From Melghirimyces algeriensis (GTDB taxonomy: Bacteria > Bacillota > Bacilli > Thermoactinomycetales > DSM-45169): DNA of 64,000 bases. The DNA is taken from NCBI RefSeq assembly GCF_900182565.1, contig NZ_FXTI01000001.1, positions 248,001-312,000 of the forward strand, given 5' to 3'. Each line of letters starts with the position of its first letter. Position 1 is the first letter of the stretch. The notes under the pieces were generated by a model. That model was not told the origin of the DNA, made no database searches, and was given only the letters and a program-made list of their open reading frames with translations. Both the position numbers and the translations under genes were made by a program. This document shows, piece by piece, positions 1 to 8,687 of this stretch.

Positions 1-1
1 T

Positions 2-1594
2 ATGCTGGTGTTGGCTGGGTGTGGTGGAGCAAGTGATGCGGATAAGGGAAATGGCAAATTGGCCGAGGAACAGGTGTTAAATGTGGGACGGGTCCCAAGT
101 GAACCACCCAGTCTGGACCCATTGAAAGCAACGGATAATGTGTCTGGTTTGATTCTCCGTCATGTGATGGAAGGCTTAACGCGGATGGGGGAAGATGGGA
201 AACCGAAACCCGCAGTAGCTGAGAAATGGGATATCAATGAAGACGCCACGAAAATCACCTTTCATCTTCGGAAAGATGCCAAATGGAGCAATGGAGATCC
301 CGTAAAAGCGGAGGATTTTGAATATGCCTGGAAGCGGGTACTCAATCCGGATAATGCTGCTGATTATGCTTACCAACTCTTTTATCTGAAGAATGGGGAG
401 AAGTACCATGCAGGCAAGGCAAAAGTGGAAGAGGTGGGCGTCAAGGCGGTAGATGATCAAACGTTGGAGGTGGAACTGGAAAAACCCACCCCGTACTTCG
501 TAAGCTTGACGTCCTTTTATACCTTGATGCCGGTCAACAAGAGTACCGTGGAGAAAAATAAAAAGTGGGCGGCTGAAGCAAAGACCTATGTCAGCAATGG
601 TCCCTTTACACTGAAAACCTGGAAACACGATCAGAAGATTGAGTTGGCAAAGAGTAAACATTACTGGGATGCCAAATCCGTGAAACTGGATCAGATCAAC
701 TTACCATTTATCGCTGATGACAAAACCGGTTATCAGCAGTTCAAGGCCGGAAAGATTGACGAGACCAACATGATCCCTACGGATTTGACCAAGACATCGC
801 TGGATAAAGGGGAGGCAGAGACGACCCCGGAAGCGGCTCACTACTACTATAAGTTCAATGTGGATAAAAAGCCATTTAACAACAAAAAGATCCGTAAAGC
901 CTTTGCCTTGGCGATCGATCGTAAACTTATCGTTGAACAAGTGGTTCAGGGTGGACAGCAGCCAGCCACTGGGTTTGTACCTTGGCAAATGCCGGACCTT
1001 GCGCAAAACAAGGAATGGGTGAAGACCCGCGAAGATTATCTTCAACCTACAGCGGAGCCGGAGAAAGCCAAGAAGCTTCTGGAAGAAGGGATGAAAGAGG
1101 AAGGTTGGGATCAACTCCCTGAAGTCACCATTGATTACAATACGGATGAAGGCCATAAGAAGATCGCTGAAGCGATTCAGCAAATGTGGAAAAAACATCT
1201 GGGTGTGGATGTAAAACTGAGAAACTCCGAGTGGAAGGTTTATTTGGATAAAACCAGGTCCGGTGATTTTCAGGTGGCTCGTTACGGTTGGTTGCCTGAC
1301 TACCTCGACCCGATGACGTTTATGGATATGTATGTAACTGGTGGTGGAAACAACGACATTAACTTTAGCAACAAAAAGTATGATCAACTGATTAAGGAAG
1401 CCAAATCCACCGGGGACCAAAAGAAGCGGATGGAAGCAATGCATCGGGCAGAGGATCTCTTAATGGATGAGATGCCGATTGCCCCCATCTATTTCTACAC
1501 CAAAATCCATATGCAACAAGATTATGTAAAAGGCGTAAAGCGTCTCCCGGATTCCAGTGTGAGCTATATCCATGCGTATGTGACGGAGAAATAA
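2..1594 (+). CDS. oppA: Oligopeptide ABC transporter substrate-binding lipoprotein OppA (5' partial)
   Basis: Extracellular solute-binding protein family 5, which captures oligopeptides outside the membrane and delivers them to the OppBC channel encoded downstream. The visible protein opens almost at once with a lipobox (LVLAGC, Cys about residue 7), so most of the signal peptide and the true start lie before the window; the ATG at 2 is unlikely to be the real start. The family signature PPSLDP comes soon after the lipobox, followed by the usual RKAFALAIDR and YGWLPDYLDP regions. The 530 residues match the family length. It is first of oppA-B-C-D; the 97-base gap to oppB holds a small hairpin without a T-run (cacccc/ggggtg, 1626-1643), of the kind that often keeps the binding-protein mRNA in excess. 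Function is confident, the exact peptide preference is not. Confidence 0.93.
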   Translation: MLVLAGCGGASDADKGNGKLAEEQVLNVGRVPSEPPSLDPLKATDNVSGLILRHVMEGLTRMGEDGKPKPAVAEKWDINEDATKITFHLRKDAKWSNGDPVKAEDFEYAWKRVLNPDNAADYAYQLFYLKNGEKYHAGKAKVEEVGVKAVDDQTLEVELEKPTPYFVSLTSFYTLMPVNKSTVEKNKKWAAEAKTYVSNGPFTLKTWKHDQKIELAKSKHYWDAKSVKLDQINLPFIADDKTGYQQFKAGKIDETNMIPTDLTKTSLDKGEAETTPEAAHYYYKFNVDKKPFNNKKIRKAFALAIDRKLIVEQVVQGGQQPATGFVPWQMPDLAQNKEWVKTREDYLQPTAEPEKAKKLLEEGMKEEGWDQLPEVTIDYNTDEGHKKIAEAIQQMWKKHLGVDVKLRNSEWKVYLDKTRSGDFQVARYGWLPDYLDPMTFMDMYVTGGGNNDINFSNKKYDQLIKEAKSTGDQKKRMEAMHRAEDLLMDEMPIAPIYFYTKIHMQQDYVKGVKRLPDSSVSYIHAYVTEK

Positions 1595-1691
1595 AGCCGA
1601 AGTCCGAAAGAGAGATTCGGCCGGGTCACCCCTCGTTCGGGGTGGCTTTGCCGTTCTGCTCTGTTTTCCATTTAAGAAAGGGGTGTGAAAC

Positions 1692-2639
1692 ATGCTTCGA
1701 TATGTGGGGGGACGATTGCTGCTCCTGCTGATTACGCTATGGTTGATCTCCACGATGACGTTTGTTTTGATGCACTCCATACCGGGGGACCCGTTTACTT
1801 CAGAGAAGAAATTGCCGGAGCAGACGCTGAAAGCTCTGAAAGCCAAGTACAACCTGGACAAGCCGCTGCCACAACAGTATCTTCTCTATATTAAAAATCT
1901 GGCGACCGGGGATTTGGGAATCTCCATCAAAACCCCCAACCGAACCGTAAACGAGATGTTGGAAGACGGTTTTCCGGTATCGGCCCGTTTGGGGCTTCAG
2001 GCGATTGTAATCGCCAGCCTGGCGGGAATTGTTATGGGAATGATTGCCGCTGTGCGACAAAATCGTCCGGCTGATATGATTTTGATGTTTATTGCCGTAT
2101 TGGGCATCTCGATCCCCAGTTTTGTATTGGGTCCCTTGTTGCAAAAATACTTCGGCTTGAAATGGGAACTGTTTCCCCTAGCACAGTGGGGAGACGGGTT
2201 TTGGGGTGAATTTAAATTTACTGTGCTTCCTTCGATTGCTCTGGCATTTACTCCATTGGCTTTGGTGACCCGTTTAATGCGTTCCAGTATGCTGGATGTG
2301 TTGGGGAATGATTACATTCGAACCGCTCAGGCCAAAGGATTGCCACCACTCCGGGTGTTGACCCGGCACACTTTGCGAAATGCCATTATTCCCGTGGTCA
2401 CAATTATGGGTCCCCTCGTGGTGGGCATTTTAACGGGAAGTTTTGTAATTGAGAAGATTTTTTCCATCCCCGGTATTGGCAAATACTTTGTTGAAAGTAT
2501 TTCCACAAGGGATTTCTCTGTCATTATGGGAGTCACCATCTTTTACTCCGGCTTGCTTATTTTGATGAACTTTTTCGTTGATCTGGTTTACGGACTGATC
2601 GATCCACGGATCAAACTGGGTGAAAAGGAGGCCGGATAG
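1692..2639 (+). CDS. oppB: Oligopeptide ABC transporter permease OppB
   Basis: Inner-membrane channel subunit of the oligopeptide importer. It has an N-terminal transmembrane segment, the conserved FVLMHSIPGDPF loop and several further hydrophobic helices. The BPD_transp_1 signature, the EAA-type loop that contacts the ATPase, is seen as DYIRTAQAKGLPPLRVLTRH near residues 204-223. The length of 315 residues is normal. An AGAAAGGGG ribosome-binding site precedes the ATG. The next gene, oppC, starts 1 base after the stop, so the two are translationally linked. Substrate is inferred only from family membership and operon. Confidence 0.95.
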   Translation: MLRYVGGRLLLLLITLWLISTMTFVLMHSIPGDPFTSEKKLPEQTLKALKAKYNLDKPLPQQYLLYIKNLATGDLGISIKTPNRTVNEMLEDGFPVSARLGLQAIVIASLAGIVMGMIAAVRQNRPADMILMFIAVLGISIPSFVLGPLLQKYFGLKWELFPLAQWGDGFWGEFKFTVLPSIALAFTPLALVTRLMRSSMLDVLGNDYIRTAQAKGLPPLRVLTRHTLRNAIIPVVTIMGPLVVGILTGSFVIEKIFSIPGIGKYFVESISTRDFSVIMGVTIFYSGLLILMNFFVDLVYGLIDPRIKLGEKEAG

Positions 2640-2640
2640 G

Positions 2641-3561
2641 ATGGGGATTCCCGCACATAAATTTCAGCGTGTTGAACGGAAAGCGGAACAATATGAGGCG
2701 ATTCGGCGTCCCAGTGTTTCATACTGGCAGGATGTCTGGAGACGTCTTCGCAGCAACTGGCTGGGAATGACCGGATTGATCATCATTTCGTTATTGGTTT
2801 TGATGGCGGTTATCGGTCCATGGATCTCCGATTACACTTATTATGAACAGAATCTGTTGGAAGAGAAAAACTTGGAGCCATCCAGTGAACATTGGTTTGG
2901 TACCGATGATTTGGGAAGGGATGTCTTTACCCGTACCTGGTATGGGGCCAGGATTTCGTTGATCATTGGGATCGCCGCAGCGATGATCGATCTGTTCATC
3001 GGTGTGTTGTATGGGGGAATTGCCGGTTACAAGGGCGGACGAACGGATGAGGTGATGATGCGCATTGTGGATGTGTTGTGGGGACTGCCTTATCTCTTGG
3101 TGGTCATTTTGCTCCTGGTGGTCCTGGAACCTGGCATTACCACCATTATTATCGCGTTAACCGTGACAGGATGGCTAAATATGGCACGTCTGGTCCGCGG
3201 GCAAGTTCTACAGCTGAAAAACCAGGAGTATGTTCTGGCCGCCCGCACGTTGGGGGCGAATACCAAGTGGATCATGTTTAAACATCTGATTCCCAATACG
3301 ATGGGGCCAATATTGGTGTTGCTTACCTTTTCCATTCCCCAAGCGATCTTTGCGGAAGCCTTTCTCAGCTTTCTCGGATTGGGGGTTCAAGCCCCGATTG
3401 CCAGCTGGGGAACAATGGTTGATGATGCTCTGGTGGTCATTTTGTCGGATGAATGGTGGCGTCTTTTCTTCCCGTCCTTTTTCCTGGGCTTAACATTGCT
3501 GGGTTTCAATGCTTTGGGGGACGGACTTCGCGATGTCTTGGATCCGAAAATGCGAAAGTAG
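2641..3561 (+). CDS. oppC: Oligopeptide ABC transporter permease OppC
   Basis: Second channel subunit, partner of OppB. It has the N-terminal OppC cap region with one membrane helix (SNWLGMTGLIIISLLVL), the family motif HWFGTDDLGRDVFTRTWYGA, and the EAA loop YVLAARTLGANTKWIMFKHL near residues 199-218. The start is taken at ATG 2641 because AAAGGAGG at 2624-2631 lies the right distance upstream; an in-frame GTG at 2620 would begin before that site and inside oppB. Length of 306 residues is typical. oppD follows after 15 bases. Confidence 0.95.
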   Translation: MGIPAHKFQRVERKAEQYEAIRRPSVSYWQDVWRRLRSNWLGMTGLIIISLLVLMAVIGPWISDYTYYEQNLLEEKNLEPSSEHWFGTDDLGRDVFTRTWYGARISLIIGIAAAMIDLFIGVLYGGIAGYKGGRTDEVMMRIVDVLWGLPYLLVVILLLVVLEPGITTIIIALTVTGWLNMARLVRGQVLQLKNQEYVLAARTLGANTKWIMFKHLIPNTMGPILVLLTFSIPQAIFAEAFLSFLGLGVQAPIASWGTMVDDALVVILSDEWWRLFFPSFFLGLTLLGFNALGDGLRDVLDPKMRK

Positions 3562-3576
3562 GGTGGGTGAGTAGTC

Positions 3577-4590
3577 ATGGCTGTATTGGAGGTTCATGGA
3601 CTGCATGTTTCCTTTGACACATACAATGGTGAGGTGAAAGCGGTTCGGGGTGTCAACTTTTCCCTGGATAAAGGGGAAACCCTTGCCATTGTGGGGGAGT
3701 CCGGAAGCGGAAAAAGCGTAACCGCTCAATCGATTGTCCGTTTGATTCCCTCACCGCCGGGAAGAATCAAAGCGGGAGAGATTCTGTTTGATGGAAAAGA
3801 TTTGACCCAAGTGGACAAGAAAGAGATGTATCATATTCGCGGATCGGAAATCGGGATGATCTTTCAGGACCCGATGACTTCGCTCAACCCGACCATGACC
3901 GTGGGGAAACAAATCATGGAAGGGTTGATCTGGCATCAGTCTTATGGAAAAGTGCAAGCGTTGCAGCGGGCGGTGGAGATGCTTCGGATCGTTGGCATTC
4001 CCAATCCGGAGAAACGGGTGTACCAGTATCCGCATCAATACAGTGGCGGGATGCGTCAGCGGGCCATGATCGCCATTGCTCTTGCCTGCAATCCCAGAAT
4101 CCTGATTGCGGATGAACCGACAACCGCTCTGGATGTCACCATTCAGGCACAAATTCTGGATTTAATGAAAGATCTTCAGGAGAAAACGGAGACTTCCATT
4201 ATTCTAATCACCCATGACTTGGGAGTCGTGGCGGAGATGGCCCAGCGGGTGGCAGTGATGTATGGGGGAACGATTGTGGAGACCGGAGGTGTGGAGGATA
4301 TTTTTCACCGTTCCCGGCATCCTTACACTTGGGGACTAATGAAGTCGCTTCCCCGAATGGATCAAAAACAGGAAGATGAGCTGGAGTCCATCCCCGGCTC
4401 TCCACCGGATTTGCTCAGTCCACCCCAGGGGTGTCCATTTGCAGATCGCTGTCCTTATGCCATGCAGATTTGCCATGAAGAGATGCCAGAGCAAACGAAG
4501 GTGTCGGATTCACATCAAGTGTTTTGTTGGTTAGAGCACCCAGCTGCACCTAAAGTCAATGATTTGAAGGTCAATATTCTTTCAAAATAA
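3577..4590 (+). CDS. oppD: Oligopeptide ABC transporter ATP-binding protein OppD
   Basis: ATPase that powers the OppBC channel. Walker A GESGSGKS (about residues 39-46), signature QYSGGMRQRAMIAIAL, Walker B ILIADEPTTALD and the H-loop histidine in LITHDLGV are intact. The C-terminal oligo_HPY extension is present, with the cysteines GCPFADRCPYAMQIC that bind an iron-sulfur cluster in some OppD/DppD proteins. Length of 337 residues is typical. No OppF follows: the next DNA is the metX promoter. Either OppD works as a homodimer or a second ATPase is encoded elsewhere. Confidence 0.94.
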   Translation: MAVLEVHGLHVSFDTYNGEVKAVRGVNFSLDKGETLAIVGESGSGKSVTAQSIVRLIPSPPGRIKAGEILFDGKDLTQVDKKEMYHIRGSEIGMIFQDPMTSLNPTMTVGKQIMEGLIWHQSYGKVQALQRAVEMLRIVGIPNPEKRVYQYPHQYSGGMRQRAMIAIALACNPRILIADEPTTALDVTIQAQILDLMKDLQEKTETSIILITHDLGVVAEMAQRVAVMYGGTIVETGGVEDIFHRSRHPYTWGLMKSLPRMDQKQEDELESIPGSPPDLLSPPQGCPFADRCPYAMQICHEEMPEQTKVSDSHQVFCWLEHPAAPKVNDLKVNILSK

Positions 4591-4604
4591 AAAATGTGTG
4601 AACC

Positions 4605-4633
4605 TTGACAATCGAGTGATATCATTTTATGAT
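4605..4633 (+). promoter_or_regulatory. Sigma-A promoter of the metX riboswitch leader
   Basis: TTGACA at 4605-4610 and TATGAT at 4628-4633 are separated by exactly 17 bases, a near-consensus housekeeping promoter. Transcription would start near 4640, about 20 bases before the SAM riboswitch, so it drives the regulated leader of metX and not the opp operon upstream. Confidence 0.85.
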
Positions 4634-4660
4634 AAATCCAATTCCATATCGTTGATTTAC

Positions 4661-4777
4661 TTCTTCTTATCCAGAGCGGTGGAGGGACTGGCCTGATGAA
4701 ACCGCGGCAACCACCCTGATTGATTGAGGGAAAGGTGCCAATTCCTGCGGGGCATATGCCTTGGAAGATGAGAAGAG
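4661..4777 (+). promoter_or_regulatory. SAM-I (S-box) riboswitch
   Basis: The conserved S-box core is present: CTTATCCAGAG, GGTGGAGGGACTGGCC, GATGAAACC and CGGCAACC, followed by the variable P3/P4 arms and a closing strand AGATGAGAAG that pairs with the opening CTTCTTATC (P1). It senses S-adenosylmethionine and sits between a strong promoter and an intrinsic terminator. AGAAGAGGG at 4771-4779 overlaps the 3' side of P1 and is complementary to the terminator arm CCCTCTTCC, which gives the classical mutually exclusive antiterminator. High SAM should stop transcription before metX. Confidence 0.95.
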
Positions 4778-4808
4778 GGATTGGGGATCATTGTTTATAT
4801 GCATCGAC

Positions 4809-4839
4809 CACCCTCTTCCGTCAGGAGAGGGTGTTTTTG
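4809..4839 (+). terminator. Intrinsic terminator of the SAM riboswitch
   Basis: CACCCTCT and AGAGGGTG form an 8-bp stem followed by GTTTTTG. The 5' arm can instead pair with AGAAGAGGG at 4771-4779, so termination depends on the state of the SAM riboswitch just upstream. Confidence 0.9.
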
Positions 4840-4876
4840 TATTCAATGGGATGAGATTGATAAAGGAGGATGACAG

Positions 4877-5974
4877 ATGCCGGTAACTGCCCGTATTTTT
4901 CAAAAACAGACAATCCCCCTTGGATCGATCCAACTGGAAAATGACGAGACGCTTCCAAATGTGGAAGTGGCACTGGAGACAGCTGGGCAGGCACCGGAGG
5001 CGAGTGGGGAAAATGTAGTGTTGGTCTGTCATGCTTTGACCGGAGATGCTCATGCGGTTGGAGACTCCGCTGAACCCGGCTGGTGGGATGGTCTGATCGG
5101 TTCCGGTCAAGCGATTGATACGGATCGTTTTCATGTGATCACCATGAATGTGTTGGGTGGATGCAAAGGTACGACCGGTCCATCCTCTGTTCCATCCGGT
5201 GCGAAACAACCGTATGGATCTTCCTTTCCATTTGTCAGCATTCGGGATATGGTCTCTGTCCAAAAGCGTTGTCTGGAGAAGCTGGGGATTGAACGGGTGG
5301 AAATGATTGTTGGAGGTTCGATGGGCGGGATGCTCGTCCTGGAATGGGGGATTATGTATCCCGGCTTTGCACGAAAGCTGATCCCGATTGCGACAGCTGA
5401 CTCCCTGACTCCGACAGCGATTGCATACAATGATATCGGACGTCAGGCCATTCTGTCAGACCCTGATTACCAGGGCGGGGATTATTATCCGGGACCGGGT
5501 CCCGTGAATGGAATGAAAGTGGCTCGTATGGTAGCGATGGTGAGTTACCGAACACCGCAGCTGTTTGAACAGCGGTTTAGCCGAAATTTGCAGAAGACAG
5601 GCCTGGGGCTGGATGCTCTCTTTCAGGTTGAGAGTTATCTCCGTTACCAGGGGAAGAAGTTGTCGGATCGGTTTGATGCCAACAGTTATCTCTATCTGCT
5701 AAGGGCAATGGATACCCATGATTTGGGGCGGGGTCGGGGAGGAATTCTGTCCGCTTTATCAAAAATAACAGCTGATATATTGATCATCGGCATCCGCCAG
5801 GATCAACTCTTTCCCTTCAGTCAGCAGTTGGAATTGTATAACCATCTGAAGGCGTTAGGGAAAACGTGTGATCTTCTGGAGATGGATTCAGACTATGGAC
5901 ATGATGCTTTTTTGGTGGATTATGCGCAAATGGGTCCCAAAATCAGAAGTTTTTTGCAGGAAATAGACGGATAA
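4877..5974 (+). CDS. metX: Homoserine O-acetyltransferase MetX
   Basis: Alpha/beta-hydrolase that acylates homoserine for methionine synthesis. It has the N-terminal GD-rich family motif VLVCHALTGDAHA, the nucleophile elbow VGGSMGGM with the catalytic serine (near residue 152), and the C-terminal catalytic pair region DSDYGHDAFLVD supplying the histidine. Length of 365 residues is normal. AAAGGAGG lies ahead of the ATG. It is the single gene behind the SAM riboswitch, so it is repressed when SAM is plentiful, which supports a methionine-pathway role over serine acetylation. Whether acetyl- or succinyl-CoA is used cannot be settled by eye. Confidence 0.95.
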   Translation: MPVTARIFQKQTIPLGSIQLENDETLPNVEVALETAGQAPEASGENVVLVCHALTGDAHAVGDSAEPGWWDGLIGSGQAIDTDRFHVITMNVLGGCKGTTGPSSVPSGAKQPYGSSFPFVSIRDMVSVQKRCLEKLGIERVEMIVGGSMGGMLVLEWGIMYPGFARKLIPIATADSLTPTAIAYNDIGRQAILSDPDYQGGDYYPGPGPVNGMKVARMVAMVSYRTPQLFEQRFSRNLQKTGLGLDALFQVESYLRYQGKKLSDRFDANSYLYLLRAMDTHDLGRGRGGILSALSKITADILIIGIRQDQLFPFSQQLELYNHLKALGKTCDLLEMDSDYGHDAFLVDYAQMGPKIRSFLQEIDG

Positions 5975-5978
5975 ATGC

Positions 5979-6016
5979 GACCGGTTGGATTTTCCAGACC
6001 GGTTCATTTTTTTTTG
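5979..6016 (+). terminator. Terminator after metX
   Basis: GACCGGTTGGA and TCCAGACCGGTTC form a stem with one bulge, directly followed by a run of nine T residues. It closes the single-gene metX transcript. Confidence 0.85.
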
Positions 6017-6081
6017 TAAAGATTTTTGGGGTTTATTTATGACTTTTGGGGTATTTTACCACGTAAGTAGGAAAGCCCAAC

Positions 6082-6111
6082 TTGACGCTTTGTCAGATTT
6101 GGGAGTACAAT
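6082..6111 (+). promoter_or_regulatory. Probable sigma-A promoter of sdhCAB
   Basis: TTGACG at 6082-6087 and TACAAT at 6106-6111 are 18 bases apart. This leaves an untranslated leader of about 130 bases before sdhC. The leader contains the hairpin ACCGGC/GCCGGT at 6163-6180 followed by CACATTTTTG, which might be an attenuator, but the T-run is interrupted. Confidence 0.6.
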
Positions 6112-6252
6112 GTCACTGAGATGAAACATTTCTTCCCTGTCAACTCCATATTTTTTATGGGTACCGGCGTTTTTGCCGGTCACATTTTTGAGAGGGAGAA
6201 GGTTTCTGAAGTTCAAGCAAGATACCATTAGGGGTAATTGGGGGGCAGATGA

Positions 6253-6894
6253 ATGAAGCACCGTAGTTTTTTTAACAGACGGTTGCACTCCCTGCTGGGT
6301 GTAATCCCAGTCGGCTTTTTTGTGGTTGAACATCTAATTACAAATTATGAAGCAACCAAAGGTGTGAACGCTTACGTTGAACAGGTGGAGTGGATCTGGG
6401 GCTTACCGTTCCTGCCGGTTTTGGAGATCTTTTTTATTTTTCTTCCTCTCCTGTACCATGGCGTCTATGGGTTGTATATTGCCTTTACGGCGAAGAACAA
6501 CCTCTCAAACTTCAGTACGTTTCGGAACATCATGTTTATGCTCCAGCGTGCAACCGGGGTAATCACCTTGATTTTTGTTTCGGTGCACGTATGGCAAACG
6601 CGCCTGAAAGTGGCTTTGTATGATTACGACGCCCATGCGCTGACAGGATTGACTGCGAATCTGTTGTCTGATCCGGTCACGCAAGTCTGGTATATCATCG
6701 GTGTTCTGGCAGCAACCTTCCATTTTGCGAACGGAATGTGGTCGTTCTTGGTTTCATGGGGAATTACGGTTGGACCCCGCGCGCAACGGATTTCTTCCTA
6801 TGTTTGGGCTGTTGTCTTTGTGTTGGTCAGCTACATAGGGATTCGTGCTATCTTTGCATTCGGGGAAATTGCTAATCAATTGGCTCAGCGGTAG
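6253..6894 (+). CDS. sdhC: Succinate dehydrogenase cytochrome b558 subunit SdhC
   Basis: Membrane anchor of complex II. It is the single-polypeptide, five-helix, di-heme type typical of Bacillus. Histidines suitable for heme ligation lie in the hydrophobic segments (RLHSLLGVIPVG, VVEHLI, LYHGVYGLY, SVHVWQTR, TFHFANGMW). It passes electrons from succinate to menaquinone. Length of 213 residues is close to the B. subtilis protein. It begins sdhC-A-B, and sdhA follows after 17 bases. A purine-rich GGGGGCAGATGA precedes the ATG. Confidence 0.95.
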   Translation: MKHRSFFNRRLHSLLGVIPVGFFVVEHLITNYEATKGVNAYVEQVEWIWGLPFLPVLEIFFIFLPLLYHGVYGLYIAFTAKNNLSNFSTFRNIMFMLQRATGVITLIFVSVHVWQTRLKVALYDYDAHALTGLTANLLSDPVTQVWYIIGVLAATFHFANGMWSFLVSWGITVGPRAQRISSYVWAVVFVLVSYIGIRAIFAFGEIANQLAQR

Positions 6895-6911
6895 AAAGGG
6901 GCACTGCCAAA

Positions 6912-8687
6912 ATGAAGAAGGAAAAAGTCATCATCGTCGGTGGCGGCCTCGCCGGACTGATGGCCGCTGTTAAAGTGGCCGAAGCGGGAGCCGATGTCGA
7001 CCTGTTTTCAATTGTACCAGTCCGTCGTTCTCACTCTGTTTGTGCTCAGGGGGGCATTAACGGTGCGGTAAACACCAAAGGGGAAGGAGATTCCCCGTGG
7101 GAACACTTTGATGATACGGTTTACGGTGGCGACTTCCTCGCCAACCAGCCACCGGTAAAAGCGATGACAGAAGCCGCTCCGGGGATTATCTATCTCATGG
7201 ACCGGATGGGGGTTCCGTTTAACCGGACACCGGAAGGACTGTTGGATTTCCGCCGTTTTGGGGGAACCAAGCACCATCGGACGGCCTTTGCCGGTGCGAC
7301 CACCGGACAACAACTCCTGTATGCCTTGGATGAACAGGTGCGCCGTTGGGAAGTGGCTGGCAACGTAACCAAGTATGAGCACTGGGAGTTTCTCTCCGCG
7401 GTTCTGGATGATAAAGGTCGTTGCTGTGGGATTGTTGCCCAGGACCGGCGTAGTATGGAGATTCGCTCTTTCCGTGCAGATGCTGTCATTATGGCTTCCG
7501 GGGGTCCGGGAATTATCTTTGGTAAATCGACCAACTCTATGATTAACACCGGTACGGCGGCGAGCGCTCTGTATCAACAGGGTGTTTATTATGCCAATGG
7601 TGAATTTATTCAAGTGCATCCCACAGCCATTCCAGGAGATGACAAGCTGCGTCTGATGTCGGAATCCGCCCGTGGAGAGGGCGGACGTGTCTGGACATAT
7701 AAGGATGGGAAACCTTGGTATTTCCTTGAAGAAATGTACCCGGCATACGGAAACCTGGTTCCGCGGGATATCGCCACACGCGCGATCTTTAAAGTTTGTG
7801 TGGATATGAAATTGGGGATCAATGGCGAAAACATGGTGTATCTCGACCTCTCCCATAAGGACCCAAAAGAATTGGATATCAAACTGGGCGGTATCATTGA
7901 GATCTATGAGAAATTTATGGGTGAAGATCCCCGCAAGGTCCCAATGAAGATTTTCCCCGCGGTTCACTATTCCATGGGGGGAATGTGGGTTGACTTTAAT
8001 CAGATGACAAATATTCCGGGCTTGTTTGCTGCTGGGGAGTGTGAATATCAATACCACGGCGCAAACCGTCTGGGTGCCAACTCACTGCTTTCCTGCATTT
8101 ATGGCGGCATGGTGGCCGGACCCAATGCCCTGGAATACATCCGCGGGCTGGATCAATCGGCGGAGGATCTACCCTCCAGTATTTTTGAATCGCATCAGAA
8201 AAAGGAACAGGAAAAGTTCGATAGCATTTTGAAGATGGATGGGGATGAAAACCCGTATAAATTGCATAAAGAGCTGGGTCAATGGATGACCGACAATGTG
8301 ACCGTGGTTCGTTACAATGACCGTCTGAAGAAAACGGACGAAAAAATCCAGGAGCTGATGGAACGTTACAAACGGATCAACGTATCCGATACCGGCACTT
8401 GGAGCAATCAGACGGCTCCATTTGTCCGCCACTTGTGGAATATGCTGGAGTTGGCACGGGTGATCACACTGGGCGCCTATAACCGGAATGAAAGTCGTGG
8501 AGCCCATTATAAGCCCGATTATCCTGATCGGAACGATGAAGAATGGTTGAAAACGACCAAGGCTAAATATACGGAAAACGGGCCGGCTTTTGAATATGAG
8601 GAAGTGGATACCTCTTTGATCAAGCCTCGCCCGCGTCGGTATGATGTAGCCAAGCAAGCGGAAGGTAAGGGGGCGGAGAGTAAATGA
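6912..8687 (+). CDS. sdhA: Succinate dehydrogenase flavoprotein subunit SdhA
   Basis: Catalytic subunit that oxidises succinate to fumarate on covalently bound FAD. The N-terminal dinucleotide fold (VGGGLAGLMAA), the flavin-attachment region (RRSHSVCAQGGING, with the histidine that carries FAD), the substrate-site motif HPTAIPGDDKLRLMSESARGEG (here split between residues 235 and 256) and the C-terminal RGAHYKPDYPDRND are all present. Length of 591 residues is normal. It overlaps sdhB by 4 bases (ATGA), which couples the two subunits. Confidence 0.97.
   Translation: MKKEKVIIVGGGLAGLMAAVKVAEAGADVDLFSIVPVRRSHSVCAQGGINGAVNTKGEGDSPWEHFDDTVYGGDFLANQPPVKAMTEAAPGIIYLMDRMGVPFNRTPEGLLDFRRFGGTKHHRTAFAGATTGQQLLYALDEQVRRWEVAGNVTKYEHWEFLSAVLDDKGRCCGIVAQDRRSMEIRSFRADAVIMASGGPGIIFGKSTNSMINTGTAASALYQQGVYYANGEFIQVHPTAIPGDDKLRLMSESARGEGGRVWTYKDGKPWYFLEEMYPAYGNLVPRDIATRAIFKVCVDMKLGINGENMVYLDLSHKDPKELDIKLGGIIEIYEKFMGEDPRKVPMKIFPAVHYSMGGMWVDFNQMTNIPGLFAAGECEYQYHGANRLGANSLLSCIYGGMVAGPNALEYIRGLDQSAEDLPSSIFESHQKKEQEKFDSILKMDGDENPYKLHKELGQWMTDNVTVVRYNDRLKKTDEKIQELMERYKRINVSDTGTWSNQTAPFVRHLWNMLELARVITLGAYNRNESRGAHYKPDYPDRNDEEWLKTTKAKYTENGPAFEYEEVDTSLIKPRPRRYDVAKQAEGKGAESK

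Noticed and set aside
1626..1643. Full terminator between oppA and oppB
   Set aside because: The hairpin is small and lacks a T-run; at most it affects mRNA stability or partial attenuation.
7008..8057. Long minus-strand ORF of 349 codons under sdhA
   Set aside because: Antisense shadow of a well-conserved gene; no family similarity and no start signals.
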